From NCBI GenBank assembly GCA_944739405.2, contig OX123196.2:52800196-52864195 (forward strand): a stretch of 64,000 nucleotides of DNA, read 5' to 3'. A program made the position numbers and the translations under genes. The notes under the pieces were generated by a model. It did no database searches. It was given only the letters and a program-made list of their open reading frames with translations, and was not told the origin of the DNA. Source of the stretch: Euclidia mi (Eukaryota > Arthropoda > Insecta > Lepidoptera > Erebidae). This document shows, one piece after another, positions 44,159 to 56,820 of the stretch (the first letter of the stretch is position 1; each line of letters begins with the position of its first letter).

Positions 44159-45390
44159 CAACTCTGTGATTGCACAACTGAATCGGCCTTACTTTATAGT
44201 CAATTATACTGCTCATATTTAATGTACGATTGAATACGCTCTTGACTTGAGACGCTCTGCGTAGCAATTTGTTAGTTTCTCCATTATGATATCGTAGCCG
44301 TCTATTTAAGCGAATGCATATTTAACAATAAACCGCTAAAGACTTGATAAATAAATACGTATAAATAGTACAGCAAGCCGCTAAAGACTCCACAAATATA
44401 ATGTACATAATATACAAAGTACGCTAAGAATAAAGTTATGAAAATGTGAGCAAGTGAATAAAAGTCTGGTACAATGTTATCCTTGGTGTGTGAGACTTGC
44501 GACGTCATCCATCATACGCTCTGATGGATATCGTTCACAAGAAAGGGTTGTTACTGCGACGTGTGAATGTGTCCTAAGAATGTGTTTTAAGAATTTAATA
44601 CTCGTATTATGCTTTATTTAGTACTTCTAGATCTTACTTCCATTTGTGAGTTAGATGTTTGTTACTCTTTGACGCAAAAAATCTATACGACTTTCGATGA
44701 ATCTTTGCAATAAATACATATGTTTTTGTTCGGTGACATTACATACCATATTTCTAAAGTTATTATTTTTATTCTTTGCGCAGATTTTGTTTCTGTCTTT
44801 ATCTTAGACTAAAGGATCCGATCGTGGGAATTTTGGGAAATCTCACATACGTGCCAAATTTCAGCTTCTTAGTGATTAGTATTTTCAGAAAGTACAATAA
44901 AATCCCAACAATTTATCAAATCGCGTACAATATAATCTCCTGAACACATTTCATTACAGCATTAATAGAACGATACGTTTACGCCCGTGATATAACAAAT
45001 TAAGGGCTGAACCGTCGGCCAATGCTACTAATAAGTATCTGAGACTTTTGACCATATAGATAAATGAAATGCCCGGATGTGGGCAACTCCTCGAAGGCCT
45101 AAAAAGGTTCCTCGCTAGTATGAAAGGCGGTATGAAAGAAAAACACCTCATTCATCATTTTATTAAGGATTTTGTTTACTTTTAAAAGTTCGTGGATAAA
45201 TAAGCCTGAAGCATTATAGCATTATTAGGGTTCTTCTAAATAGCTTTGTATATTGTGTTCTTCAAAACGGATAAGTTTTCTAAAATCATGTCATAATCAG
45301 AATAATGAATGCATGATTTAAATTGTCTTTCGGGATATATACCACGTACCTTTTTTTACAAACGGTTACTTTCATTGCGCGATTGCCTTC
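44159..45390. other. Unannotated stretch
   Basis: AT-rich. GTGCCAAATTTCAGCTTCTTAG at about 44852 is a motif common in lepidopteran dispersed repeats. No gene recognised. Confidence 0.35.
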
Positions 45391-45399
45391 TCTAAATAT

Positions 45400-46950
45400 T
45401 GATTCCTTCAATTTCTCTCCCATTTCCTCAGGTGAAGTTAAAAAATCTATCCTATCCATCAAGTCAAAGGCAGTGGGCTACGATAAGATCAATCGTCACA
45501 TGATCACCACTGTCCTCGACCAACTCCTTCCTGCTATCTCCCATATAATCAACTTCTCCTAGACCTCCTGCCAATATCCCAACGAGTGGCGTAAAGCTTA
45601 CGTTCGTCCTCTTCCCAAAGTCTCCAATCCCACTATGCCGAACCACTATAGACGCATATCCATCCTCTCATTCCTATCTAAAATCCTAGAGGCTTGTGTT
45701 CACAAGCAGCTTTGCAAATTTATCCTTTCCAACAATATCCTTAGTCCTCTCCAATCCGGGTTTCGGCCTGGGCACAGTACTGTTTCCGCTCTATTTAAAG
45801 TGACTGCCGATATTAGGGCGGGCTTGGAGAAAGCTGAGTTAACCGTGTAAGCTTTGGTTGACTTCTCAAACGCCTTTAATACCGTCATTCACGATGTTCA
45901 CCTGGCTATCCGTTCACACCTTAATATTTCATCTCAGGCTCGGGATTGGTTCTCCTCATATCTTCGTGGACGCCAGAAGTTGGTTCGCATTGATGAAACA
46001 TCGTCGAGTTGGTGTGATCTGGATGTTGGGGTTCCACAAGGCGGAATTCTCTCTCCACTTCTATTTTCATAGTTTATTAATCTCATACCTCGTGAACTTC
46101 AGTGTGCGTATCATCTGTATGCTGATGACTTGCAGCTTTACTCTCAGGCACCGGTAGACAAGCTGTCAGATGCAATCGACAAAGTTAACCAGGACTCACA
46201 CGCAATAAAGATGTGATCTGATCGATTCGGTCTTTGCGTGAATCCATCCAAATGCCAGGTTATCGTTGTGGGAAGCTCGCGCATGATTGCTAGAGTTGAC
46301 TACACGAGTCTGTCACCTGTCATCTTCAATGGATGTGTAATACCATTTACCACTACCGTAAATAATCTTAGTTTGCAAATAGATGCTACCCTTGACTGGC
46401 GGACTCAATTTGCAGCAGTTAGCCAGAAAGTTTTCGGGACAGCAATGCTTGTGCAAACTTTAATCTTCCTTTTAATTGGCTATGGTGATGTGTGTTATCT
46501 CGACCAGAATGCAGACCTGCTCAACTAACTTCACCGACTTCTTAATTATTGCATTCGGTTCGTTTTCAATCTTCGTAAGTTTGATCATGTCTCGAAATTC
46601 CGTAGTGAATTGAAATGGTTACCAATTCGTCAGCGACGAAATTTGCATAAGTTGACTACATTATACTCGCTTCTCCACTCCGCTAATGCCCCGTCTTATC
46701 TAATGCCTTGTTTTCAATACTTTGGCTCCAACCATGTTAAGAGCTTACGATCATCTAATAACCTTCTACTTCTTTGTCCATCCCAAAATCGATGCATTGG
46801 TAAATGCATCGATTTTGTACCTAATTAGATAAAATCCATACTAACTTTGAGCCTCAATATCTACTGAACCAGTAATTTCCCAGTTATGGTGCCGAAGTAA
46901 AATATGTTCGTAGTGATTGGTACAACATGGGATTTCAGTTTTCAAAAAGG
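45400..46950 (+). pseudogene. Dead Jockey-like LINE, reverse transcriptase and 3' end
   Basis: Readable in one main frame with several stops: AVGYDKINRHMITTVLD, WRKAYVRPLPKVSNP, SILSFLSKILEACVHKQL, SGFRPGHSTVSAL, LVDFSNAFNTVIH, VGVPQGGILSPLLF, HLYADDLQLYSQ (catalytic Asp pair), NPSKCQVIVVGSS and a C-terminal piece KWLPIRQRRNLHKL. Stops lie after INFS, AELTV, LLFS and AIKM. The 3' UTR (46830-46950) is the sequence found inverted at 9600-10420. It lacks the endonuclease, so it was 5' truncated on insertion. Confidence 0.88.

Positions 46951-46951
<1 letters not shown>

Positions 46952-47008
<57 letters not shown>
46952..47008. repeat. (TA)n microsatellite
   Basis: About 28 TA units follow the LINE 3' end directly. 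Confidence 0.95.
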
Positions 47009-47012
<4 letters not shown>

Positions 47013-47186
47013 CTATATATAATTAAATATGTATATTTATTCATATGTATCTATGTATATTATTATCTTATGTATAGGTATTCTCTATTCGCAAATATGT
47101 ATTACCTTGTATAATCTATTATTATATTTAGTTCTCTTGTTTTTATTCTCTAAAACACACCTGCCACTATCATCTCTGCATCACCC

Positions 47187-47280
47187 TAAGGTTGACTGGT
47201 ACAAAATGCTTTTGGCATTAAGTTCGCCTTGTGCAAATTGTATTGCAGGAAGTTTAGAAATAAATAAAATAAATAAATAA
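47187..47280 (+). mobile_element. LINE 3' tail
   Basis: CTAAGGTTGACTGGTACAAAATGC...GGCATTAAGTTCGCCTTGTG...AAATAAATAAAATAAATAAA is a characteristic LINE 3' end with an AAATA tail. No coding part remains. Confidence 0.75.
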
Positions 47281-47342
47281 TATTTGAGGAAAATGCTCGT
47301 AATTATCAACAGTGTGTAATAATTAAGTACTTTGAAAATGCC

Positions 47343-47881
47343 TGGTAGCGCCATCTATCTTTTCCATTGCTAGTTAATTATGTCAACACCTAGCTAATAA
47401 ATTCCTTCGCATACCGCAGTGTCAAAACGAGCGATCTTTTATCCCTTTCTATCCCATTCCCTCCCAAAGGCACGCCTCGCTCTAATTGGTCGCAGAATTC
47501 AATGACGCTGCGACGAAGTCGAAAATCAACCGTCCCGCTGACCAGCTGTGTCCTGGCCCAGCTCCGCGCCGCGACGAACACATGCAGCACCGCAATATTT
47601 TACCGCTATTTTATACTATAAACGAGAACTAAACCGCCCGCGGGTGTAGTGGAGTGATCTGTGCAGCTTCAGGACTCTCGAAGATGCCGGCGGCCACCAT
47701 TTTGTAAAGAAGAAGACTGTCTTACAAGGTAAAGCGTGCTCCCATACCTCCGCCTCCTATTCCTCCCATTCACCCACTCTACTGGGCGATTTACCAGCCA
47801 TTCTTAATACAGTCCACTATATTAATATTTTTCCATATTATCAAATCGCCTAGTACATACTTTCGGTGCAACGCCGAACCA
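47343..47881 (+). repeat. Bel-Pao 5' LTR (539 bp)
   Basis: Starts TGGTAGCGCCATC and ends GCCGAACCA. A primer-binding site should follow at 47882. The sequence there (TTTTTTGATCCGTACGAG) did not match a tRNA end I could name. Confidence 0.93.
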
Positions 47882-48281
47882 TTTTTTGATCCGTACGAGT
47901 CGGATTCATTTGCGTTTATACGTAACCTCTCGTTTATCTCGCGTAGGTATCTTCTAGAAGTACCTACCTAGATAGTTATAGCACCTAGCTATACTCCTAG
48001 TCCATTTACATACCCATTACGTGGTTACCTCCGCACGCTTCCGTAGGTAATATACTTTTATGTAGCTACCTACTAATCTGATATATCTACCCAATTATTA
48101 TTACTGGAACTATCATAGTTGTCTTGTAAATTCCATATTTCAAGCACCTTTTAATTCCACCGCCTTAAAGTTGTTGCCTACTTACGAATAACTACCGCAT
48201 AAACACCTACTTAGGTAAAATAATAGGTTCTTTAGGTATTCTTATTTTAATTCGGTCTCATTAGCTTATACATACGTAAAC

Positions 48282-49840
48282 ATGGCGCAACAAAAGAAGC
48301 CATGCATGTCGGAAGAAAAAGAGCTGACAATGTTGGAAGCTAAACGTAATATTTTATTTGAGCGTATTCAAAACATTTACGAGCGCTCAAAAACTGCCGC
48401 TACTTCCGATATTAATAGGGAATCATTTCTTAGTTATTGTATGAAAGTAGATAGTATTCGAACAGATTTACATAAGTTGTTTGACGATTATAACGCAAGA
48501 TTGCTTTCTATTAATCCTGATGAACAGCCAAATTATCAGGCGCACACCTCATTTGAAGATTTTTATTGTATCATCAAGCGCATACAATCACAATTGGAGG
48601 GTAGGTGTTCCGCGCAGCCCGTTTCTGCCTCACCGGCGGTTCGAGCGTCGAGATTACCGCCAATTGAGCTTATGTCATTTGATGGAGATATACGAAATGG
48701 GCCGTTATTCTATGCGAGTTTTAAGTCTACAGTGCATGATAATGGTTCTCTGACAGATGCTGACAGGTTGTACTATTTAATAGGTAAGCTGTCACCGAAG
48801 ACCCAGTCCGTATTTGCAGGTGTCACACCTAGTGCTGAGAACTATAAGGTCATATTCCTGTCACTACTTGATAGGTATCAAGATACTCGTTTTCTAGCGT
48901 CTACTTACTTTGATCAAGCTTTAAATCTTAAATTGTCCAGTGCCGCGTCTGTTTCGAATTTCCAGCTGTTTATAGACAACTTTGTTACCGCAGTTAGTTC
49001 CCTTAAAAACTTAAAATTAAAAGATCTTTCCGACTTTATGTTTCTTCAACTCGCTTTAAAAAAGTTTGACACTGAAACAATTCGTGTTTTCGAGATAACG
49101 GGACGTAATCATAAAATACCTACACTAGATAGTTTTATTTCTTTCATCAAAGATCAGTGTCGAATATTTCATAATACGCAGCCGAGTTCATCTAGCTCGT
49201 CTAATAATAATAATAGCCAACAAAAGTCGAATAAATCGCGAAATAGCAATAATAACTCGGTCCCTAATCCGCAATCTTACGTAGCATGCTCGGAATCTAA
49301 TAATAATAATTCACAAAAGTGTCTGTGCAGTAATATAGTACACGACCATTTCTATAAATGTCCCGCTTCGCTGTTAATAATTTAAATCCGACTGCTCGTT
49401 TCAAATGTGTAAAAGAAAACAAAGCTTGCGTTAATTGTTTAAGTATAAAACATAAAACGAGTGATTGTTCTAGTAAGACGAAGTGTCGTTCATGTAATCA
49501 AAGACATCACTCATTATTACATTTTGATAAAAGTTATCCGTTGTCGGGCCAATCCGGTAACCTTGACCCGATTTCTAGCCCACTTACGTCGCAGGTGCAG
49601 GCCACGGTGGCTTCCCCCTCCGCGTCTCAGTGCGAAGTATCGTTGTGTACGACGTCCATTGCGCTGGCGGCGCACACACGCGGACAACCCTCGCGCGATT
49701 GTCATGCTCAGCGCGATGCTAAACCCTGCGGTTTAGCATCCAAATGTATTCATCCACAGTATATCCACTACACAGTAATATCCACATCCATGTACAGCGT
49801 CCAAAACGGTTCTATTAGCAACAGCGCAAGTTATCGTTTA
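48282..49840 (+). pseudogene. Bel-Pao gag (DUF1759-type) with zinc knuckles
   Basis: Starts at ATG 48282. Residues 1-105 are helical and charged. From about residue 120 the DUF1759-like part follows (RLPPIELMSFDGD, YASFKSTVHDN, KLSPKTQSVFAG, YQDTRFLASTYFDQ). An Asn/Ser-rich low-complexity linker leads to cysteine knuckles. A one-base deletion at about 49362-49366 (after FYKCP) shifts the frame. The second frame carries CVNCLSIKHKTSDC and CRSCNQRHHSLLH. A further shift near 49800 leads into the protease. Confidence 0.88.
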
Positions 49841-51860
49841 TGATATTAATAACGCACCGCACATAATTCGTTGTTTACTCGATAGCGCCTCACAGAGTAA
49901 CTTTATTACTTCTGATTGTTTAAAACGTCTCGGACTGTGGGATATCTTTTAAATCAGTAGTCAAGGGGATTGGGAGGTCAGAAAAACATTGCAAGGGTTC
50001 CGTAGATATTAAAATACATTCGCGTTTTGATAGGAATATTAATTTTAACATTTCTTCGCTTATCGTGGAGCGTATTACGGACACATTGCCGAACGCTAAT
50101 GTGGACGTATCGCTTCTCACACATCTCGAGACATTGCCGCTAGCAGACGCGAATCCGGCAGTCATTGATGTTTTGATCGGAGCTTCAATATTTCCGCACT
50201 TGTTACTACCTAAAGTTGTACGTAGTGAGCAACATAATTTACCGCCCGCTATTGAGACGGTACTTGGGTATGTGATTATGGGTACCGTACCTACGTTACA
50301 TACTTCTCATTATATTACGTTTTGTTGTTGTTCTGTTCTTCAAGAAAATAATATTGATTCTCTTCTCAAGCGATTTTGGGAGCTCGAAGAGATTACCGCA
50401 CCGCCCTCGATGAGCCGTAAGGATCTCGAGTATGAACAACATTTCCGCGCTACCACTGTTCGTGACGACAGTGGCAGATACGTTGTGGCGTTGCCATTCT
50501 ATGGTAACCCTTATTCGTTAGGCGACTCGTACGCTGCTGCGCTTAGACGTTTTCATTGTTTAGAACGTAAACTTGATGCTTCACTTAAGTTACGCGGCGC
50601 CTATAATGACGTCATTCGTGACTACCTAAATAAAGGTTTTTTGAGTGTAGTTGTAAACAACGAGGGCAATTCTCTTCTCTCATATTATATCCCGCATCAC
50701 GGCGTAGTTCGCGAAGATAAAACCTCTACTAAACTTCGTGTGGTTTTAGATGCTAGTTGTAGGACTACATCGGGTCAGTCGATTAATGACATTTTGCATG
50801 CCAGCTCTAATCTACAGGGTGATTTATTTAACATCATAATAAAGTTTCGTCTTTTCCAAATCGCTCTTACAGCTGATTGCCGCCAAATGCTTCTCAGTAT
50901 CGGCGTTCGCGAATCTGAACGTAGATTTCAACGGATTTTTTATCGTTTTGACAATAAGGAACCTTTATCCGTGTATCAGTTCAATCGTGTTTATTTTGGA
51001 CTCAAGTCTAGCCCATATCACGCGTTACGAGTTGTTCGCCAGTTGATCGCTGATAAAGGCGATCACTTTCCCGCCGCAGCAGCTGTTGCTACTTCCGCTT
51101 TGTATATGGACGACATCGCCTGTAGTGTCATATCCGTTCCGCTAGCAATTTCACTTTGTGAAGAGCTTATTCAGCTTTTCAAGCAAGGCCAGTTCGATCT
51201 TGTCAAATGGACAAGCAATTCTAAGGAGGTTCTCGCACGCATACCTGATTCTCATAAAGCTTCTCCAGACATTGAGTTTGAGAAGTCTGTACCGCATAAA
51301 GTTATCGGTTTACGCTGGGACAAATCCTGTGATAGTTTACGGTTTGACGTCTCACCGCCAGATGATAAGTGCACCAAACGCACTATGCTGTCCACAGTGG
51401 CTCGACTATGGGACATAATGGGTTTTGTGGCTCCTACAATTTTGTACGCCAAGCTCTTGATCAAAGAACTTTGGTTATCAAAGTGTGAGTGGGATGACAC
51501 ACCCCCTGACCATATTGTCGCCGCTTGGGGCCAGTTTTGTATTGAGCTTACCGCGCTCAATCAAATTACTATTCCGCGTCATCTTGGGTTGGTAGATGGA
51601 TGTACCATCAACTTAATAGGTTTCGCTGACGCCAGCGAGCGTGCTTACGGCGGAGTCGTATATCTGCAAGTCCGCATTGGTTCTAACTACTCGGTGCAGT
51701 TAGTTTGTGCCAAGTCCAAGGTCTCGCCTATGAAAACCATTTCGGTTACGAGACTGGAGTTGTGCGCGGCCCTTCTGCTGTCTCAGTTGCTCCACAAGGT
51801 TCAAGACACAGTTTTGCCCCACTACCCTATCAATAAAATATACGCGTTTTCTGACTCAAA
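49800..51860 (+). pseudogene. Bel-Pao protease, reverse transcriptase, RNase H part
   Basis: Protease traces (RCLLDSASQSNFITSDCL) end at a frameshift near 49945. The main frame then runs to 51864. Reverse transcriptase motifs: LRVVLDASCRTTSG, YQFNRVYFGLKSSPYHA, ALYMDDIACS (catalytic YMDD), QFDLVKWTSNS and KVIGLRWDK. RNase H-like motifs follow: LIGFADASERAYGGVVY and SVTRLELCAALLLS. The frame ends at TAG after FSDSK through a one-base deletion, and the next segment resumes VLARIYSSPRRWQT. Confidence 0.9.
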
Positions 51861-51861
51861 A

Positions 51862-53635
51862 TAGTGCTCGCTAGGATTTATTCTTCTCCTCGCCGCTGGC
51901 AGACTTTTGTCGCCAACCACGTTAGTAAATTAATTGAACTTGTTCCCGCTACTTGTTTCAATCACGTCGCGGGTATTGAGAACCCCGCTGATTGCCTGTC
52001 TCGTGGTGTTACTCCACTTAATCTTCTGCATCATCCATTGTGGCATCGTGGACCTTCTTGGATTTCCCATGATCCGTCAGAGTGGCCCATGCAACCCTTT
52101 GACCACAGTGCAGAGGACGAGGATGTACCCGAACGGAAGTCTGTTTCTCATTCTATTGCTGAATCTCCGATCTATGCACTCGCACTACGCATGTCATCGT
52201 GGTCTAAGTTACTCCGCGCCATCGTTTATGTCTGTAAGTTTCTTAGGCACCTACCTAATGGGACTTTTGTTTCAAGTGCTGACCTTGAATTTGCAGAATA
52301 TAAGTTACTACGAGCTGTACAGGCTGTTAATTTTAGTAACGACATTCAACATTTGAAAAAAAAATGTACCTTGTTCTCCCGCTATTCTTAGGCTCAAGCC
52401 GTTTCTTGATGAGCGTGGCGTCATACGCGTTGGTGGTCGTCTGTCAAATTCGGATTAACCTTATAACTACAAGCATCCTTGCATTCTACCGCGTCATGAT
52501 CATGTTGTTGACCTTCTTGTTGATTTTTATCACAAGAAGCATGTACATGCTGGTCCAGAGTTGCTTACGTCCTTACTTAGGCATAAATATTGGGTTTTAG
52601 CTGCTCGACGAATAATTCGTCACAGAATACATAAATGTAACGTCTGTTTCAAATTTCGTCCGCGTCCGATTTTTCCTCCCATGGCAGATCTTCCTAGCCA
52701 GCGCGTCAATCAGGTTGATAAAGCGTTTACACATACCGGTTGTGATTACGCAGGACCACTGCAGTATACGCCAGTGCGTGGTCGAGGTGTTAAAGCCCGT
52801 AAAGCTTGGCTGTGTATTTTTACATGCTTAACGACGCGCGCTACGCACATTGAAGTTGCGACGGATTTAAGCACGGTGTCAATCCTGGCAGCCCTTAAAC
52901 GATTTCTTCCTCGACGCGGCCCTATACAGTGTTTGTACACGGATAACGGCACTTGTTTCGTGGGCGCAAGCTCTTATTTACGCGACCTTTATAAGTTTCT
53001 CAGGGAAGAATATCGTACTCGTCTTCAGGAAGAACTTTCCATAAATCATATTGACTGGAAGTTTATTCCGCCAGCATCACCACATTTCGGTGGATGTTGG
53101 GAAAGCATGGTCAAAGTAATTAAAACGCATCTCTTTAAAGTTAAAGGTCAACAGATCCTCTCTTACAAAGAGCTTTTAACTGTCCTTGCACAAGTCGAGG
53201 CGCTGATAAATTCGCGTCCACTCACGGCATTGAGTAGTGACCCTGCAGAACCATCCGCGTTAAGCCCTGCACATTTCTGAACAAAGTGTCATTATCGTCA
53301 TTTCCGGCTCCTGAAGCAGACTCTTCAAGCTTGCTCCAGAGACATACTCTGCTGTATAAACTCGTGCAGTCGTTCTGGCGGCGCTGGCGTGCGGAATATC
53401 TGCACCACCTTCAGGCTAGATCCAAATGGAATAGTCCTGCATCCCCTATACAGGAGGGTACGTTGGTCGTCATAATACATGATAATGCTCCGCCGCTTTC
53501 ATGGCCGTTAGCCGTCGTGGAGAAACTGCATATTTCCAAAGACGGTACAACCCGCGTTGTTACCGTGAAAACCGCGAAAGGGAGCTACATGCGCCCTGTT
53601 GTACGTCGTTATCCGCTTCCAACTCAGTGAGATCT
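51862..53635 (+). pseudogene. Bel-Pao RNase H end, integrase and DUF5641-like C-terminus
   Basis: Continues with RRWQTFVANHVSKLIEL, NPADCLSRG, then frames that overlap by frameshift at about 52360-52600. The integrase zinc region is CNVCFKF preceded by HKKHVHAGPELL in another frame. The catalytic core has HTGCDYAGPL, YTDNGTCFVGA and GGCWESMVKV (D, D, E present). A stop at 53278-53280 is followed by a frame (53286-53630) with SFWRRWRAEYLHHLQ and LSWPLAVVEK, the DUF5641-type end. Stop and shifts make it non-functional. Confidence 0.9.
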
Positions 53636-53835
53636 AGCCTGAAGTTAGATCTACCTCTTAGTTTAAGTATTTAGTTTGTAGTTTTCATTATAATTGTTTC
53701 GCTAAAGTTAATTTAGATAAATTTTAATATCATATCGCTGTCTTAGCCTATTGATGGGTTATGCGGTAGTACATCCAACATAGCTAAGATCAATTTTATT
53801 TTTTTTAAAGGCAACCCTTTAGGGCCGGGGGGATA

Positions 53836-54375
53836 TGGTAGCGCCATCTATCTTTTCCATTGCTAGTTAATTATGTCAACACCTAGCTAATAAATTCCTT
53901 TGCATACCGCTGTGTCAAAACGAGCGATCTTTTATCCCTTTCTATCCCATTCCCTCCCAAAGGCATGCCTCGCTCTAATTGGTCGCAGAATTCAATGACG
54001 CTGCGACGAAGTCGAAAATCAACCGTCCCGCTGACCGGCTGTGTCCTGGCGCAGCTCCGCGCCGCGACGAACACATGCAGCACCGCAATATTTTACCGCT
54101 ATTTTATACTATAATCGAGAACTAAACCGCCCGCGGGTGTAGTGGAGTGATCTGTGCAGCTTCAGGACTCTCGAAGATGCCGGCGGCCGCCATTTTGTAC
54201 AGAAGAAGACTGACTTACAAGATAAGGCGTGCTCCCTCACCTCCGCCTCCTATTCCTCCCATTCACCCACTCTACTGGGCGGTTTACCAGCCATTCTTAA
54301 TACAGTCCACTATATTAATAGGTTTTCCATATTACCAAATCTCCTAGTACATACTTTCGGTGCAACGCCGAACCA
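53836..54375 (+). repeat. Bel-Pao 3' LTR (540 bp)
   Basis: Pairs with 47343-47881. It is preceded by a purine-rich tract (GGGCCGGGGGGATA, 53822-53835) as polypurine tract. Confidence 0.93.
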
Positions 54376-54380
54376 ATGCC

Positions 54381-56639
54381 AGTTGAATATATTTTTGTTG
54401 TTGCTTTGGTACCTATTAATTAATTAAGGAGCTATACATTTATGATTGAGCTATATTTCTATAATAATTTAATTGTTAAAACGAGAACAAAATAAGACAT
54501 CGTTCTAATACCTTTTTGTTACGCTGAGAAACGGTTTTGTTACTTGTAATGATTAGTAGTTATTAATTATGTTTGTAATGTTCTTGTAGCAAAAATAAAA
54601 TACGTATATAAAATTTTATTTATAGACGAACACAATCGATATAGGTATGCGCGGGAGCCCTGTGGGAGTGTGTGTGCACCCGTGGACATCTTTCGGTTGA
54701 GATGATGATAAAATTATTTTATATCTTCTACTGCTATGTGGGTTAAGAGATGATGATCATCTCACAAATTTGAAGCACAAGGATAAGAGTAGTGCTTCTT
54801 AAAGTCATTATTTTTGAGACGTTTGTTGTACTCCAATCGGCTGCATGTACTAAAAAAGCCAATAATAAGCCATCTGATACCAAACAATATGAGATGCTTG
54901 TGTGTGAGTGGTCCTAGAACACCTATATTATATGGTAACGATATTATTGATAAATGTAGGTACCTATATTTTATTAAATATATGATAAATAACACTCAGA
55001 GTCTCAGACACATAGAACAAAATAATTGTCCTCATAGCTAAAGATATGACTTGCGTGGGAATCGATGCCACGTCCTCTGACTTAGCTAGAGTCACTAACA
55101 ACCAAACCAACATGCCATTTATAATAAAACTTGCAGTGCAACTTCAAGGTAAAACCACTTTTACACATGAAAAGTCTGGTAAAATTAATTTCGACACCCT
55201 AATGCCATCTGGCGGGCGCCATCACTGGGTCAATTACGTCATTGTGGTAATGACATGCTGGTGGGGTACGTCGTAGCTGCAATATTATTTTTCCTTCCTT
55301 TACAAAGTAGAAACTTTACTTCAAAATGTTTTCCTTAAATATTGGGGTGGTACTGTGATACTTAGAGACATGGCAGCACTGTTTTGATTTTGAGAATGTT
55401 AACCTCTTTTCTTTGATATTTTGGGTACTTGACAGCAACCATTGCCATCTGAAACATTGCAGTAAGTGTAAGTACAAACAAACAATACTAAAATCTGGTA
55501 ACAACAGGTTCCTATACAAATTAAATTATTTCAATACTGGATATAAAATCGCTTCGCTGTGAATAGTGCGCTTAGTACCTACTTCGTATCATTTCTCTCA
55601 ATACATATAATTATAATAATATACCTATAATAATATGTCTAACGCATGAAAGCTTAGCAGATTTTCATGAAATGTCATGTACAATAAGTAAAACCCTACG
55701 GGAAAGCACAAATTAAAATAATTTATTCCACACGAAGTTCTAGGAAAAATAATTATAATTTCCAATTCTGCAAACCAACTGGCAGTGATATTCTAAGCTT
55801 GGTATTATATATGACAGACGGATATCATATCCAGAAGAATTCTTTTATTACATTTTTATATGCTAATTTTAAATTCGTGTAACTACACCTGAACCTACGG
55901 GCATTACAAAGCAATACCTACTCCATACACACGAATCATGATCATCTGCAAATGTAGACGTAAAATAATTTCAAGAAGCTTTCAAGGAAGTTATGATTCT
56001 TAAAAGGTCTGGGCAGTAAATCTCTTAAGAAAAAGAAACCGCTGAGTACAAGTATTGATGAATAGTCTTAATTAGCTATACTTTTATATGCTTTGAAATT
56101 CATATGTACTATAGATAGGTACATTACACCTTAACACAAAACAAGTCTTGCTTATCACACGATCATTTTTCCTGCTTGGAATCGAAACTAGGAGCCTACT
56201 TCTAGTACACCTATAGGCCAGTCGATATTGTTTGTTTCCTTATTATGTTATTTCGGGGATGACTAAAATTGCAGCTTAAATTCAGAAAATTTAGGTGTCA
56301 TTTTTCTTTAAATAGCAGACATGAAAGCACTCGTAAATTCAACATGACTGCACAATGTCTTTGAAAGCACAAAACCTTTAAGAAAAATCGCCTATAATTT
56401 TCCAAATGGCTGATCAATCACAAAATACAACAATCATGTTAGATTTTCCATTGAAAGAGTTGAGCCTGCTTCCATGTTGAATGCTTTTAATCAAAAGTTT
56501 TTTCCCAGCGACACTGAGCACCATTATCCCTCCCTCTCGACTTTATGATTATCGTGGGAGGCCTCACAGATATCTTCGTAGAAATATGCCTCCAGAATTG
56601 ATACTTCATTTATTCTTCGTAATTGTTTTATTGGTTTTT
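54381..56639. other. Unannotated stretch
   Basis: AT-rich, no supported gene. At 56165-56225 a minus-strand tRNA-like B-box motif (GGAATCGAAACTAGG in plus) may be a SINE scrap. A 76-codon ORF at 55046 has no recognisable domain. Confidence 0.35.
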
Positions 56640-56820
56640 GACTGCCTCCGTGGTTCAGTGGATAGCGTTTGCGACTGATAATCAGAAGTCCCGGGTTCAA
56701 TTCCCGGGTCGGGCAAAAGTGTTACTGAGTTTTTCCGTATTCTCAGTAGCATCACGGAGTCTGGTGGTGTGTGTCCGGTACCGGCAGTTACTTCAAACGA
56801 TTTATTCTGATTTCAAAATG
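56640..56820 (+). mobile_element. tRNA-derived SINE
   Basis: Head CCTCCGTGGTTCAGTGG...CCCGGGTTCAATTCCCGGG has good A and B boxes. The acceptor ends (GCCTCCG / TCGGGCA) do not pair, so it is not a tRNA gene. The body GCAAAAGTGTTACTGAGTTTTTCCG matches the SINE at 30766. Confidence 0.8.

Larger units (their letters stand above)
47343..54375 (+). mobile_element. Full-length Bel-Pao LTR retrotransposon
   Basis: LTRs lie at 47343-47881 and 53836-54375 and share both termini (TGGTAGCG...CCGAACCA). The element is flanked by the 5-bp duplication ATGCC (47338-47342 and 54376-54380). Between them are a leader (47882-48281), gag, protease, RT, RNase H, integrase and a DUF5641-like C-terminus in Bel-Pao order. 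By eye the LTRs differ at roughly 20 positions (about 96% identity), so the insertion is not brand new. Frameshifts interrupt gag and pol. Confidence 0.95.

Noticed and set aside
56640..56715. tRNA gene on the plus strand
   Set aside because: Acceptor ends do not pair and the 3' side continues into a SINE body also found at 30830.
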